64,000 bases of DNA from Paludibacter sp. UBA6032 (GCA_002427885.1 DIZI01000033.1:46049-110048), one strand, 5' to 3'. Counted from the stretch's first letter, positions 54,924 to 64,000 are shown. Translations and numbers: made by a program. The notes: generated by a model not told the origin, from the sequence alone.

Positions 54924-57170
54924 ATGCCGCAAACTCAAGTTGAAATAATCTCGGAAGAGCAACAAATTCAGGATGAATTTGATGCATTACTTGAGGATTA
55001 TAGTAATACCAACCACCGACAAAAAATTGAGCTTATCACCAAAGCATTCAATTTTGCAAAAACTGCTCATAAAGGCATCAAACGCCGTTCGGGGGAACCA
55101 TACATTATGCATCCACTGGCTGTAGCCCGGATAGTGGTTCGCGAAATTGGACTTGGGTCTACATCTATTTGTTCAGCGCTGCTTCACGATGTTGTGGAAG
55201 ATACCGATTATACTGTTGAAGATATTTCAAATCTTTTTGGACCTAAAATTGCTCAGATTGTCGATGGTTTAACTAAAATATCCGGTGGGGTTTTTGCTGA
55301 AAAAGCATCGCTGCAAGCGGAGAACTTTCGCAAATTATTGATTACGATGTCGGAAGATATACGGGTCATCCTGATCAAAATTGCCGACCGCCTACACAAT
55401 ATGCGTACCCTGGGTTCGATGCCACTTGCCAAACAATTTAAAATAGCCGGCGAAACTCAATATATTTACGCACCGCTGGCTCACCGTTTAGGACTTTTTG
55501 CAATTAAAACCGAACTGGAAGACCTCAGTTTTAAATTCGAACATCCCGAAACATATCAGACCATAGAAACTCAGTTGGAATTGGATAAAGAAGCCAGAGA
55601 CATCTTTTATGAAGAGTTTTCAAAGCCTATTAATAAGAAACTGACTGAAATGGGTTACGAATTTAAACTTCGTGAACGCATTAAATCCGTATATTCCATA
55701 TCCCAAAAAATGGCGATACGTAATATCCCGTTCGAGGAAGTGTACGACATTCTGGCGCTGCGTATCATTTTTAAACCCCGTGCCGGAATGACTGAAAAAG
55801 ATCAGTGTTGGATGTTATATTCAGCAATCACCGGAATATACACTCCGCATCCCGAACGAATTCGGGATTGGGTAAGCACACCAAAGGCCAATGGATATGA
55901 AGCCTTGCATGTAACGGTTATGGGACCGAATGGCAAATGGGTTGAAGTTCAGATTCGAAGCGAACGAATGAACGATATTGCCGAAAAAGGGTTGGCTGCA
56001 CATTGGAAATACAAAGCCGGCGAAACCGGCGAAACCGATGAATCGGAGTTGGATAAATGGTTGAAATCTATCAAGGAAATGTTGGAACATCCCGAACCCA
56101 ACGCCCTTGATTTCATGGATACCTTTAAATTAAATCTTTTTGCTTCCGAAATATTTGTTTTTACTCCCAAAGGTGAAATAAAAACGATAGCACAAGGTGC
56201 TACTGCACTCGATTTTGCTTATTCACTTCACTCCGACCTCGGGAATCATTGTATTGGTGCAAAGGTAAATCACAAACTGGTGCCACTCAGCTACAAACTC
56301 AATAGTGGTGACCAGATAGAAATTCTTACTACAAAAAAACAAACACCACAGGTAGAATGGCTCGATTATGTGACAACAGCAAGGGCAAAAAGCAAACTTA
56401 AGGCATTGTTTAAAAAGGAAGAAAAATCCTTTATTTCCGATGGACAAAAACTCATTGAAGATTTACTGGCCGGCATGAAATTACTTCCGGACAATGAGAA
56501 TATGATCCGGATTTTAAACTACTACAATTTAACGCAAAGAACCGAACTCTTTTTACAAGCGGGAAAAGGAGTTTTGAATTTGAATGAAATACGCAAAATT
56601 GCATTTAAGCCTAAAAACCAAAATGTATTTGTCAAATACCTTCGGATGCCATTCGGTGGTTCATCCGACAACAATAAACAAACTCCAAATGTAACTCCTG
56701 ACGTTAAAATTGATCGAAAAAAGACGATTAAACTGACGGAAGAAAATGCCGGCAAAACATATAAAATTGCCGAATGTTGCCGACCCATCCCGGGAGACGA
56801 TGTATTTGGCTACGTGGATGATTCCGAAACGGTAATTATTCACAAACGTCAATGTCAGGTAGGAGCCAAACTAAAAAGCAATTTTGGAGAACGAATCGTT
56901 TCAGCAGATTGGGCTACACACAAAGTACTTTCTTTTTTAGAAAGACTTGAAATCAAAGGAATTGACAAAAAGGGTATTTTAATTGAAATCCTCAAAGTAA
57001 TTTCCGATGGTTACGGAGTAAATATAAGCAGTATAAATATAGAAACAAATGCAGGAATTTTCGTTGGTCTTTTCAGCATTTACGTGCACGATACCGAAGA
57101 AATAAATAATTTATGCCGGAATATCATAAAAATTAAAGAAATAAATTCCGTACAACGAATTCAGGAGTAA
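54924..57170 (+). CDS. rsh: Bifunctional (p)ppGpp synthetase/hydrolase (RelA/SpoT homologue)
   Basis: 748 residues in the cytoplasm. An HD hydrolase domain (about 45-200) with intact HDxxED in LLHDVVEDT (about 86-94) means it can degrade (p)ppGpp. The synthetase domain (about 240-360) has RIKSVYSISQKM, LALRIIF and the chain GYEALHVTV...EVQIRSERMNDIAEKG. A TGS domain (about 405-465, FVFTPKGEIKTIAQGATALDFAYSLHSDLG) and a C-terminal ACT domain (about 665-748) complete the long-RSH layout. A conserved Cys-containing segment (IAECCRPIPGDD, about 616-627) lies before ACT. Bifunctional, as expected in Bacteroidota. Monocistronic, with a perfect terminator. Confidence 0.95.
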   Translation: MPQTQVEIISEEQQIQDEFDALLEDYSNTNHRQKIELITKAFNFAKTAHKGIKRRSGEPYIMHPLAVARIVVREIGLGSTSICSALLHDVVEDTDYTVEDISNLFGPKIAQIVDGLTKISGGVFAEKASLQAENFRKLLITMSEDIRVILIKIADRLHNMRTLGSMPLAKQFKIAGETQYIYAPLAHRLGLFAIKTELEDLSFKFEHPETYQTIETQLELDKEARDIFYEEFSKPINKKLTEMGYEFKLRERIKSVYSISQKMAIRNIPFEEVYDILALRIIFKPRAGMTEKDQCWMLYSAITGIYTPHPERIRDWVSTPKANGYEALHVTVMGPNGKWVEVQIRSERMNDIAEKGLAAHWKYKAGETGETDESELDKWLKSIKEMLEHPEPNALDFMDTFKLNLFASEIFVFTPKGEIKTIAQGATALDFAYSLHSDLGNHCIGAKVNHKLVPLSYKLNSGDQIEILTTKKQTPQVEWLDYVTTARAKSKLKALFKKEEKSFISDGQKLIEDLLAGMKLLPDNENMIRILNYYNLTQRTELFLQAGKGVLNLNEIRKIAFKPKNQNVFVKYLRMPFGGSSDNNKQTPNVTPDVKIDRKKTIKLTEENAGKTYKIAECCRPIPGDDVFGYVDDSETVIIHKRQCQVGAKLKSNFGERIVSADWATHKVLSFLERLEIKGIDKKGILIEILKVISDGYGVNISSINIETNAGIFVGLFSIYVHDTEEINNLCRNIIKIKEINSVQRIQE

Positions 57171-57187
57171 ATCTCTGCAGAATATTC

Positions 57188-57225
57188 AAACGGGCTGAAT
57201 TTCACTAAAGAAATTCAGCCCGTTT
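57188..57225. terminator. Bidirectional terminator between rsh and guaB
   Basis: Sixteen-base perfect arms (AAACGGGCTGAATTTC and complement) with a 6-base loop, between convergent genes. Confidence 0.92.
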
Positions 57226-57257
57226 AATATTCAATTATATCTCTAAAACCCGGAGAA

Positions 57258-58763
57258 CTAGTTACTGGTATTTCTTGTATCTTTTACCACCACATCGTGA
57301 GCACCACCTTCGATGATGCTGGTGGAAGAAACCAATGTGATTTTGGCATTATGTTTTAAATCATCAAGATTGATAACTCCACAACTGCTCAGCGTTGATT
57401 TAATTTTTCCCAGTGTAATGTCCAGGTTGTCTTTTAGTTTTCCGGCATAGGGAACAAAACTGTCCACACCTTCTTCAAACTTCAGGTTCTCACTTCCGCC
57501 CATATCATAACGTTGCCAGTTACGTGCACGGTTTGAACCTTCGCCCCAATACTCTTTCATGTAGTTACCGTTTACCATCAGCTTTCGGGTCGGGCTTTCG
57601 TCAAAACGGGCAAAATAACGTCCCATCATCAGAAAGTCGGCTCCCATAGCCATTGCCAGCACCATGTGATAATCCTGTACGATCCCACCATCAGAGCAAA
57701 TTGGAACATAGACTCCGGTTTTCTGAAAATACTCGTCGCGGGCTTCAGCCACTTCAATCAAAGCTGTAGCCTGACCCCGTCCAATCCCTTTCTGCTCACG
57801 GGTAATACAGATAGAACCACCACCAACACCAACTTTTACAAAATCGGCTCCTGCTTTGGCCAGGTAAAGGAATCCATCCCTGTCCACTACATTTCCGGCA
57901 CCTACTTTCACATGCTCGCCAAATGATGTTTTAATATATTCGATGGTTTCTTTTTGATAAACTGAAAAACCGTCGGAAGAATCGATACACATAACATCTA
58001 CACCGGCTTCAAGCAACGCGGGAACACGTGCTTTATAATCCCGGGTATTAATACCGGCACCCACTAACAGTTTCATATTGTCGTCCGAAAGTTCGTTTGG
58101 ATTGGCCTTGTGATTTTCGTAGTCCTTACGGAATACAAAAAACTTCAGGTTTTGGTCTTTATCAATGATGGGCAAACAATTTAATTTATGATCCCAAATG
58201 ATATCATTAGCTTCGCCTATTGATATTCCAAACTCACCGGTAACCAGTTTTGAAAACGGAGTCATAAACTCTTTAACCTTAGTATCGAGATTATCACGGG
58301 TTATACGATAATCACGTCCTGTTACTATGCCGAGTAATTTACCCTGTGATGATCCATCATCAGTTACTCCGATTGTACCATGTCCGGATCTTTCTTTCAA
58401 TGCAATGACATCGCTTAATGTGTTTTCGGGAGTCAGGTTGGCATTACTCACAACAAAACCTGCCTTAAACATTTTTACTTTGGACACCATTTCTACCTGT
58501 GTTTCAATATCCTGGGAACCATAAATAAATGAAAGCCCTCCGTTCCGTGCAAGTGCGATAGCCATTTTGTGGTCAGAAACCGATTGCATGATAGCTGAAA
58601 CAAAAGGTGTGTTGAGTGAAATAGGAGCCGTTTCCCCTTTTTTGAATTTCACCAGTGGGGTCCTCAGTGAAATATTTCCCGGATTACATTCCTTGGTAGT
58701 TAATCCCGGAATCAATAGATATTCACTGAAAGTTCTGGAAATATCGTTTAAAATATGTGCCAT
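57258..58763 (-). CDS. guaB: IMP dehydrogenase
   Basis: 501 residues from ATG 58763 (MAHILNDISRTFSEYLLIPGL). A frame start at 58808 would add 15 residues that overlap the -7 box, so I reject it. The TIM barrel carries the catalytic loop GVGGGSICITREQKGIGRGQ with Cys319, followed by CSDGGI and MMGRYFA. Two CBS domains are inserted (about 95-210, with GIVTGRDYRI and LPIIDKDQNLKFFVFRKDY). The enzyme oxidises IMP to XMP with NAD in guanine synthesis. The flap (about 400-450, YMKEYWGEGSNRARNWQRY) is of the SRE-less, divergent type seen in some Bacteroidota. Paired convergently with rsh, which makes guanine-based alarmones. Confidence 0.93.
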   Translation of the reverse strand: MAHILNDISRTFSEYLLIPGLTTKECNPGNISLRTPLVKFKKGETAPISLNTPFVSAIMQSVSDHKMAIALARNGGLSFIYGSQDIETQVEMVSKVKMFKAGFVVSNANLTPENTLSDVIALKERSGHGTIGVTDDGSSQGKLLGIVTGRDYRITRDNLDTKVKEFMTPFSKLVTGEFGISIGEANDIIWDHKLNCLPIIDKDQNLKFFVFRKDYENHKANPNELSDDNMKLLVGAGINTRDYKARVPALLEAGVDVMCIDSSDGFSVYQKETIEYIKTSFGEHVKVGAGNVVDRDGFLYLAKAGADFVKVGVGGGSICITREQKGIGRGQATALIEVAEARDEYFQKTGVYVPICSDGGIVQDYHMVLAMAMGADFLMMGRYFARFDESPTRKLMVNGNYMKEYWGEGSNRARNWQRYDMGGSENLKFEEGVDSFVPYAGKLKDNLDITLGKIKSTLSSCGVINLDDLKHNAKITLVSSTSIIEGGAHDVVVKDTRNTSN

Positions 58764-58788
58764 ATTGAGGGGTAGAATAAAAGTTTTG

Positions 58789-58796
58789 CAAAGATA
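58789..58796 (-). promoter_or_regulatory. -7 element for guaB
   Basis: TATCTTTG on the minus strand. CTTG lies 20 bases upstream as -33. The start codon is about 26 bases downstream, which fixes the shorter start. Confidence 0.7.
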
Positions 58797-58984
58797 GCCA
58801 AAATTCAAATACCAGTCAAGTATTTTTCATATTCTTCAAATTTCTGAACTTATCAATTGAAAACAATATGATATTATAATTTTTTGTTGACAATAATGTT
58901 TGGAGTGAATCCTATGACCTATAACTTTCGATTAATAATTACTAAAATTCAGTTCACTTTTTATTCATTTCAGATTTTAAATTA

Positions 58985-58992
58985 TAACTTTG
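58985..58992 (+). promoter_or_regulatory. -7 element for the PPIase gene
   Basis: TAACTTTG matches TAnnTTTG and precedes the ATG at 59105 by about 112 bases. The rest of the gap (58797-59104) shows no other element. Confidence 0.5.
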
Positions 58993-59104
58993 CGAAGCAT
59001 TTTTGAATTATTATATAACAAAACAAGTAATATCCCGTTTAAATCCCGATAGATTCAGCACTGTTAAATCTAAGCTAAGTTTATATAAACATTTAAATCA
59101 ATTT

Positions 59105-61051
59105 ATGAAACCATCAGTAATTAGAATTTTTGCATTTCTTATTTTTGCCGGCAACCTTGTAGCACAAACAAACGACCCTGTGCTTATGACCATAAATAGT
59201 AAACCTGTCCTTCGGTCGGAATTTGAATATATCTACAATAAAAACAACACAAACAATTCGTTAGATAAAAAAACATTGGATGAATATGTTGATTTATTTG
59301 TAAACTTCAAATTAAAAGTTGAAGAAGCGGAAGCCCAGGGGATTGATACGACAAAATCTTTTATTACTGAATTAGCCGGATATCGTTCACAATTAACCAA
59401 ACCCTATCTGACGGATTCGAAAGTAGATGATGCTGTTTTACAGGAAGCATATAACCGAATGAAAGAAGATGTCGATGTGAGTCATATTCTTATTCGCATT
59501 CCACAAAACGCTACTCCGGCCGATACATTGAAAGCCTGGAATACGATACAGTCTGTTATGAAACGCTTGCAAAAGGGAGAAGATTTCGCTAAAGTTGCCA
59601 GGGAAGTTTCCGAAGACCCTTCGGCTGCTGAGAATGGCGGTCATATTGGTTATATTTCGGCATTCCGCACTGTGTATCCTTTCGAGACAATGGCATACAA
59701 TACAGCTGTAGGCTCGCTTTCAAAAGTGGTGCGTTCGGCTTTTGGTTATCATATTATTAAAGTTCATGCCCGACGTAATTCTTTAGGGGAGATTTTAGTG
59801 GCACACATAATGAAATTTACAGCCAAAGATGATGAAGCAACAAATAAAAAAGCCAAAGCAGAGATTGACTCCTTATATCAACGTATTTTAGCAGGAGATG
59901 ACTTCGGTACGCTAGCTGAGAAATATTCTCAGGACAAAGGTTCTTCAGTAAAAAAAGGAGAATTACCCTGGTTTGGTACCGGACGTATGGTTCCTGAATT
60001 TGAAACGGCAGCTTTTGCCCTGAAAAATATCGGTGATGTGAGTAAACCTGTTCAATCAGCTTACGGATGGCATATTATTAAGTTGCTGGACAAAAAAGGG
60101 TTGGATACATTTGATAATGTGAAAGCCGATCTGGAACGTAGAGTGAAACGCGATGAACGTGCAAATCTTGGAAAAGAATCATTCTTACGAAAATTAAAGG
60201 CGGAATACAACTATCAACTGATTAAACCAAACCTGCAGGAATTTTATACGATAGCAACCAATCATAAATTGAGCGATTCTACATTTATAGCAGAAGCTGC
60301 TAAGTTAAGTAAACCGCTTTTCAACTTTGCCGGTAAAAATTACTCGCAAGCCGATTTCGCTAATTATTTGAAGAAAAACAGCTCTTCCGATTTAAGCATT
60401 GCTTCCGAAATGATTGATCAAAAACTGAATGCTTATGTTGAAAGCGAATTAATGGCTTTCGAGGATACGCAACTGGAAAAGAAATATGATGATTTCCGGT
60501 TCCTGATGAATGAATATCACGATGGCATTTTGTTGTTCGACGTAAGCAATAATGAAGTATGGGAAAAAGCCTCGAAGGATATCGAAGGATTAGCTAAGTA
60601 TTTCAATGAACACAAAGCTGACTATACCTGGAAAGAACCACATTACAAAGGCCGGGTTATCTGGTGCAAGGACAAAGCTACTTTTAAGGCAGCCAAATCG
60701 ATTGTAAGTAAATCAAAAAACGATTCGATTGATAAATATCTGACCAGCCGTTTGAATGATAGTATTCAATATGTGAAAATTGAAAAAGGACTATTTGTCA
60801 AAGGTGACAACAAAGTAGTTGATAATGAGATATTCAAAACAAAAGATAAATTGGTTCCTTCCACAGACTATCCTTATGTTTTCTTAGTCGGGAAAATGCT
60901 AAACAATACACCCGAAGACTATACCGATGTTCGTGGGTTGGTAACTGCCGATTATCAGGAATTTTTGGAAAAAGAATGGATTAAAGCATTGCGGGCAAAA
61001 TATCCGGTTGTAATCAACCAGGCTGTTTTGAAAACCGTTAAGCAAAACTAA
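59105..61051 (+). CDS. Periplasmic peptidyl-prolyl isomerase with two parvulin domains
   Basis: 648 residues from the ATG at 59105, which yields a good signal peptide (MKPSVIRIFAFLIFAGNLVAQ). The frame from 59003 adds 34 non-conserved residues. After a SurA-like N-terminal segment come PpiC/parvulin domain 1 (about 120-225, VSHILIRIP...GYHIIKVHARR) and domain 2 (about 232-335, HIMKFTA...GWHIIKLLDKK). About 310 residues without a recognised domain follow. It probably assists folding of outer-membrane proteins such as SusC barrels. The next gene, a SurA-N-like lipoprotein, is co-directional and likely co-functional. Confidence 0.88.
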   Translation: MKPSVIRIFAFLIFAGNLVAQTNDPVLMTINSKPVLRSEFEYIYNKNNTNNSLDKKTLDEYVDLFVNFKLKVEEAEAQGIDTTKSFITELAGYRSQLTKPYLTDSKVDDAVLQEAYNRMKEDVDVSHILIRIPQNATPADTLKAWNTIQSVMKRLQKGEDFAKVAREVSEDPSAAENGGHIGYISAFRTVYPFETMAYNTAVGSLSKVVRSAFGYHIIKVHARRNSLGEILVAHIMKFTAKDDEATNKKAKAEIDSLYQRILAGDDFGTLAEKYSQDKGSSVKKGELPWFGTGRMVPEFETAAFALKNIGDVSKPVQSAYGWHIIKLLDKKGLDTFDNVKADLERRVKRDERANLGKESFLRKLKAEYNYQLIKPNLQEFYTIATNHKLSDSTFIAEAAKLSKPLFNFAGKNYSQADFANYLKKNSSSDLSIASEMIDQKLNAYVESELMAFEDTQLEKKYDDFRFLMNEYHDGILLFDVSNNEVWEKASKDIEGLAKYFNEHKADYTWKEPHYKGRVIWCKDKATFKAAKSIVSKSKNDSIDKYLTSRLNDSIQYVKIEKGLFVKGDNKVVDNEIFKTKDKLVPSTDYPYVFLVGKMLNNTPEDYTDVRGLVTADYQEFLEKEWIKALRAKYPVVINQAVLKTVKQN

Positions 61052-61062
61052 TTACAATTCTA

Positions 61063-61101
61063 CGCGAAAATAGAAGTCTGCATTTGGCTTTTATTTTCGC
61101 G
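61063..61101 (+). other. Stem-loop between the two folding-factor genes
   Basis: Fourteen-base arms (CGCGAAAATAGAAG/CTTTTATTTTCGCG, one G-U pair) with an 11-base loop, 41 bases before the next start. There is no T-run, so it is more likely an mRNA processing or stability element than a terminator. Confidence 0.45.
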
Positions 61102-61141
61102 CTTTCATTTTGATTTATGATTGATTATTCAATCCGCTTAC

Positions 61142-62020
61142 ATGAATAAAAGTTCTTTCTTACTTATATTTATCCTGACCTTAGTCCTCTTTGCTTCGTG
61201 TGCCCGTAAAGCCGCCGATGGAACCCGCACACCTTTACTCGAAGTGGAAGGGAAATTCCTGTATCTGGATGAAGTTCAACAGATAATTCCGCCCCATATG
61301 AATGATTCGGACAGCATTGAAATTGCCAAAAGTTATATCCGTAAATGGGTTACGGATGTATTGATGTACGAAAACGCGAAACGAAATGTCACCAATCAGG
61401 CTGAAATTGATGAAATGGTGGAGAGTTATCGCAAGTCGTTGACTATCCATCAATACCAACAAAAAATGATTGAGCAACGACTGCCGAATGAACCTACGGA
61501 TGAAGAACTCAAGGCATTTTATACCCAATACAGTGATCAGTTAATATTGAAAGACAATATCATCAAAGGATTACTGCTTGTTGTTCCCGAAAAAGCGCCC
61601 AGAATGAGCAGTGTTCGCAGTTGGGTACAATCCGCCAATTTAAAATCCCTGGAGAATATCGAAAAATACAGCATTCAAAATGCCATTAGTTACGATTATT
61701 TTGGTGATAAGTGGATGGTCTTTTCCGATATCTTAAAAAAAATGCCGCTTCAATTGGAAGATCCGGCTAATTTCATTGCCACGAACAAATTTATTGAGAC
61801 CTCCGACAGTACGAAACATTATTTCTTACGAATAGAATCCTACCGGACCATCGGGCAAGTGGAACCGTTCGAAATGTCAAAAGACAGAATTTCCAATATC
61901 CTCCTCAATAAATACAAAGCCGATTTTATAAGTAAATTTGAAACCGAATTGTACGAAGATGCAGTGAAAGATGAAGATGTTAGCTTCTTCAAAATTCCTC
62001 AATCGGCAAAAGAAAAATAG
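61142..62020 (+). CDS. SurA-N-like periplasmic folding lipoprotein
   Basis: 292 residues from ATG 61142, giving a lipoprotein signal ending LFASC (Cys19). An upstream ATG at 61121 adds seven residues and spoils the signal. The region about 35-130 (LEVEGKFLYLDEVQQIIP...YIRKWVTDVLMYENAKR...DEMVESYRKSLTIHQYQQKMIEQRL) looks like a SurA N-terminal helical chaperone domain. TDEELKAFYTQYSDQLILKDNIIKGLLL then enters a PPIase-like region without the usual parvulin end motif. Likely a membrane-tethered chaperone acting with the double parvulin upstream. Exact activity uncertain. Confidence 0.72.
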   Translation: MNKSSFLLIFILTLVLFASCARKAADGTRTPLLEVEGKFLYLDEVQQIIPPHMNDSDSIEIAKSYIRKWVTDVLMYENAKRNVTNQAEIDEMVESYRKSLTIHQYQQKMIEQRLPNEPTDEELKAFYTQYSDQLILKDNIIKGLLLVVPEKAPRMSSVRSWVQSANLKSLENIEKYSIQNAISYDYFGDKWMVFSDILKKMPLQLEDPANFIATNKFIETSDSTKHYFLRIESYRTIGQVEPFEMSKDRISNILLNKYKADFISKFETELYEDAVKDEDVSFFKIPQSAKEK

Positions 62021-62152
62021 CCGGAATAAGAATTAAATGCCATCAAAAAAAACATAACTGCGAGGACAGGAATAATATCTGAACCACGATTTAGCAGATG
62101 AAATGATTTAGCAGAGTTGCAAAAAATGCTATTATCCGTTACTTCTGAAGCT

Positions 62153-63400
62153 TTAGAGTTGGTATGCAAGCAGTAATTGAATTTTCTGTACAAATGGACG
62201 ATCATTATATTCGAAACCTGATCCACGTAAATATCTTAACCCAGCTGAAATGCGACCTTTTTGAATTCCTGTTCCCAATAATAATCCTACTTCCTGATGC
62301 TCATATTTTCCGCTTGTAGTAACTTCCGTAGAATAAAACCTTTGATGGTAATATGAACTGAATTCTGTGTACAAATTTATATTGCCATAAAATCCAAGGT
62401 TAAAGAAACATCCTCCAAATGGCAGTTTATAAGGTGCCTGGAAGTAGTAAGCCAGAGAAATAGAATGGTATTTGCCTTTTTGATAGCTTTCGTCATAATA
62501 CTCTTCATTCTTCCGGTCCAAATGGTAGCTTTCATAGGAAACCGTTCCACTGTAATATGCTTCCAGATTGGTAGTCCACAAATGATTTAACGAAGTGAAT
62601 GCATGACCAACACCTATCAAAGGTACGTTTACGTTTTGTGTTTTTATAATACTGCGATTAAATTCATTTTCAAAATTGTGAAAATCATTCAACTCCCCAC
62701 CAGCAAAACCATACCAAACTTGTTTCTTTTTTCTGTACGTTGTTCTATAACTTAGCTGATCAGGATAAATTTTGTAGAATTTGATAAATAGTTTACTAAT
62801 ATCATGAAGTGTATATTGAATTTGGTTGGTATTCAGAATATCATGACTGAATAGATCAAAATATTCGGCTAGTTGTGGCACACAGGTTGAATTTTCTTTT
62901 TTATATTTCTTATTGTCCTGGGAATAGATGTACAATTTCCTTTTTAATAAAACAGGGCTACTTAAGTCGCCAACAAAGTACAGATTCTTGCTTGATGTAA
63001 CAGGGTTACGGTATAAGTAAAGATTCTTTGTCCCCTGATAAAGCACTTCCAAAAAAACCTTTTTTTGAATTAAATCAAATTCCCGGTGATCGCTCAGTGT
63101 TTGTATGTTATTTGAAGAGGTTTCCAACTCAACATTTGCACTTATAAATTTTTGACCTTCATACTCAAACTCAAGTAAGTCAGCAGGGGTAAAAGGTGTA
63201 AAGCTACCCGACCTTTTTTCAGAAAAATAAATTTTGTCTGGTGTAAATTCAAATTTGAAGAAGTGTATATAACCCTTATGCATAACAGCATCTTTGTCAA
63301 TGATGTATCCTTTTGACTCAAATTTAGTTGCACGGATAATACCTTGAAGAGTCAGGATTAACACTAGAAAGAAGATTTTTTTTGTAAATACCATACTCAT
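62153..63400 (-). CDS. Exported protein of unknown function, probable outer-membrane beta-barrel part
   Basis: 415 residues. A signal peptide (KKIFFLVLILTLQGIIRA, cleaved near residue 24) is followed by a domain of about 150 residues (GYIIDKDAVMHKGYIHFFKF) of the kind found before predicted barrels in Bacteroidota. The second half has alternating strands with many Tyr and Phe and ends RPFVQKIQLLLAYQL, with an alternating hydrophobic C-terminus typical of outer-membrane proteins. I do not recognise a named family. No promoter box is evident. The gap to the preceding gene is only a 132-base convergent spacer. Start at 63400 or 63394. Confidence 0.65.
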   Translation of the reverse strand: MSMVFTKKIFFLVLILTLQGIIRATKFESKGYIIDKDAVMHKGYIHFFKFEFTPDKIYFSEKRSGSFTPFTPADLLEFEYEGQKFISANVELETSSNNIQTLSDHREFDLIQKKVFLEVLYQGTKNLYLYRNPVTSSKNLYFVGDLSSPVLLKRKLYIYSQDNKKYKKENSTCVPQLAEYFDLFSHDILNTNQIQYTLHDISKLFIKFYKIYPDQLSYRTTYRKKKQVWYGFAGGELNDFHNFENEFNRSIIKTQNVNVPLIGVGHAFTSLNHLWTTNLEAYYSGTVSYESYHLDRKNEEYYDESYQKGKYHSISLAYYFQAPYKLPFGGCFFNLGFYGNINLYTEFSSYYHQRFYSTEVTTSGKYEHQEVGLLLGTGIQKGRISAGLRYLRGSGFEYNDRPFVQKIQLLLAYQL

Positions 63401-63781
63401 TAAAACATTTATAAGACAATATATTTAGTTGATTATTTTGACTAAAACCAAGCCACTGTGTTAGGTTTGGAGCAAAGCCTTGCTTTTATCTATGACGAAG
63501 GCAAAGCTTTCACAAAACTCAAAACTGATTACTACGCCCAACTGAGATGCAATCGTGCGGAAGAGAGGGATAGAAATCTGGATTTTATCCGATAATATCT
63601 CGTGCTTTATTCTGGCATATTTAACATCACAAATGTAATGAATTTTTAATATATAAAAGTATAGTATCACAAATTCTTATAATTCAAAGGGTGGTATCGG
63701 GTTATTGAACCTAACACCCCCTTTCGAAACTATAATCAACTAATTAACCCTTCCGTTGGACAGGTTCATTAGAACAAATTG
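63401..63781. other. Intergenic region with a gene fragment
   Basis: It holds the 45-codon fragment at 63458-63595 and otherwise AT-rich sequence. An overlapping minus-strand frame (63461-63670) is less protein-like than the plus-strand fragment and is not called. Confidence 0.45.
63458..63595 (+). pseudogene. Coding-like fragment, unrecognised
   Basis: From a GTG at 63458, 45 residues read GLEQSLAFIYDEGKAFTKLK and end AEERDRNLDFIR-stop. A stop lies just upstream in frame. The charged helical composition and raised GC suggest the surviving 3' end of a lost gene. No family recognised and no promoter seen. Confidence 0.4.
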
Positions 63782-63981
63782 ATGTGACATCGCAGTAAAA
63801 CGGTGCGATACCCCAGCAAAAAGGTGCGTGATCGCAGTAAAAAGGTGTGACATCGCAGCAAATTGGTGCGTGATCTCAACTAAACGGTGCGATACCGCAG
63901 CAAAAAGGTGCGTGATCGCAGTAAAAAGGTGTGACATCGCAGCAAATTGGTGCGTGATCGCAGCAAAACGGTGTGACATTG
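63782..63981. repeat. 21-bp tandem repeat array (about 9.5 copies)
   Basis: Units of exactly 21 bp begin GTGYG/GTGTG and contain ATCGCAG(C/T)AAA, starting at 63782, 63803, 63824, 63845, 63866, 63887, 63908, 63929 and 63950, with a partial unit at 63971. Units at 63824-63865 recur almost exactly 84 bp later, so four-unit blocks have been copied. The minus strand is open throughout and would encode a heptapeptide repeat (such as ITHLFAA), but I treat the array as a minisatellite. Confidence 0.9.
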
Positions 63982-64000
63982 TCTTTCCCTGAAATAGCTT

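Noticed and set aside
59003..61051. Longer start for the double-parvulin gene
   Set aside because: It adds 34 residues before a clean signal peptide. The ATG at 59105 is preferred.
62040..62150. Repeated ATTTAGCAGA motif in the spacer after the SurA-like gene
   Set aside because: Only two short copies. It could be a relic of a dispersed repeat but cannot be supported here.
63461..63670. 69-codon minus-strand ORF
   Set aside because: It overlaps a more protein-like plus-strand fragment and shows no domain or promoter.
63740..63979. 79-residue minus-strand protein made of heptad repeats
   Set aside because: The frame exists only because 21 is a multiple of three. No signal, promoter or non-repeat domain supports a gene, so it was kept as a repeat.
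63782..63981. CRISPR array
   Set aside because: The repeats are contiguous 21-bp units with no unique spacers, and there are no cas genes in the window.

Overview
The window is a chromosomal piece of a low-GC member of the Bacteroidota, most likely Bacteroidales. The signs are SusC/SusD pairs, a hybrid two-component (HTCS) regulator, type IX secretion (T9SS) C-terminal domains, and many promoters of the Bacteroidota form TTTG-N~19-TAnnTTTG. I cannot assign a genus from sequence alone.

Left part (1-11776) is mostly housekeeping. It holds the 3' end of rnc, an AMP-forming acyl-CoA synthetase, a small DUF2582-type winged-helix protein, and tRNA-Gly(GCC) and tRNA-Leu(UAA). Two broken tRNA-Gly copies, each carrying the same 18-bp palindrome, flank the intact tRNA-Gly. 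A candidate 33-residue membrane peptide follows, then a yhhQ queuosine-precursor transporter, sppA, priA, and a divergent PLP beta-eliminating lyase of the tryptophanase/tyrosine phenol-lyase family.

Centre (11777-48760) is a ~37-kb arabinan-type polysaccharide utilisation locus. A GH43 lipoprotein and a GH51 enzyme face each other across a shared terminator. The HTCS gene follows the GH51 gene and is divergent from an operon of GH146/GH127, a short T9SS-tail protein, GH43 and GH51. A 44-codon remnant of a second GH43 lies downstream. Then come a three-LamG T9SS protein and a seven-gene operon: FAS1, SusC, SusD, FAS1, FAS1, SusC, SusD. The enzymes fit debranching of arabinose side chains (GH51, GH146) and endo-cleavage of an alpha-1,5-arabinan backbone (GH43), with uptake by two SusC/D pairs.

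The most interesting signal is regulatory. Four promoters in this locus carry two copies of a 9-bp box (consensus about WTGTCCACY). The boxes lie exactly 21 bp apart and exactly 50 and 29 bp upstream of the first base of the -7 element. A fifth, weaker case precedes the SusC/D operon. This is a strong candidate for the HTCS operator and defines a regulon inside the window.

Right part (48761-64000) returns to core metabolism: a BASS-family transporter, acs, an EamA transporter, alanine dehydrogenase, a bifunctional RelA/SpoT, guaB, two periplasmic-folding proteins (a double parvulin PPIase and a SurA-like lipoprotein), and an outer-membrane-type protein of unknown function. The window ends with a short gene fragment and a 21-bp minisatellite.
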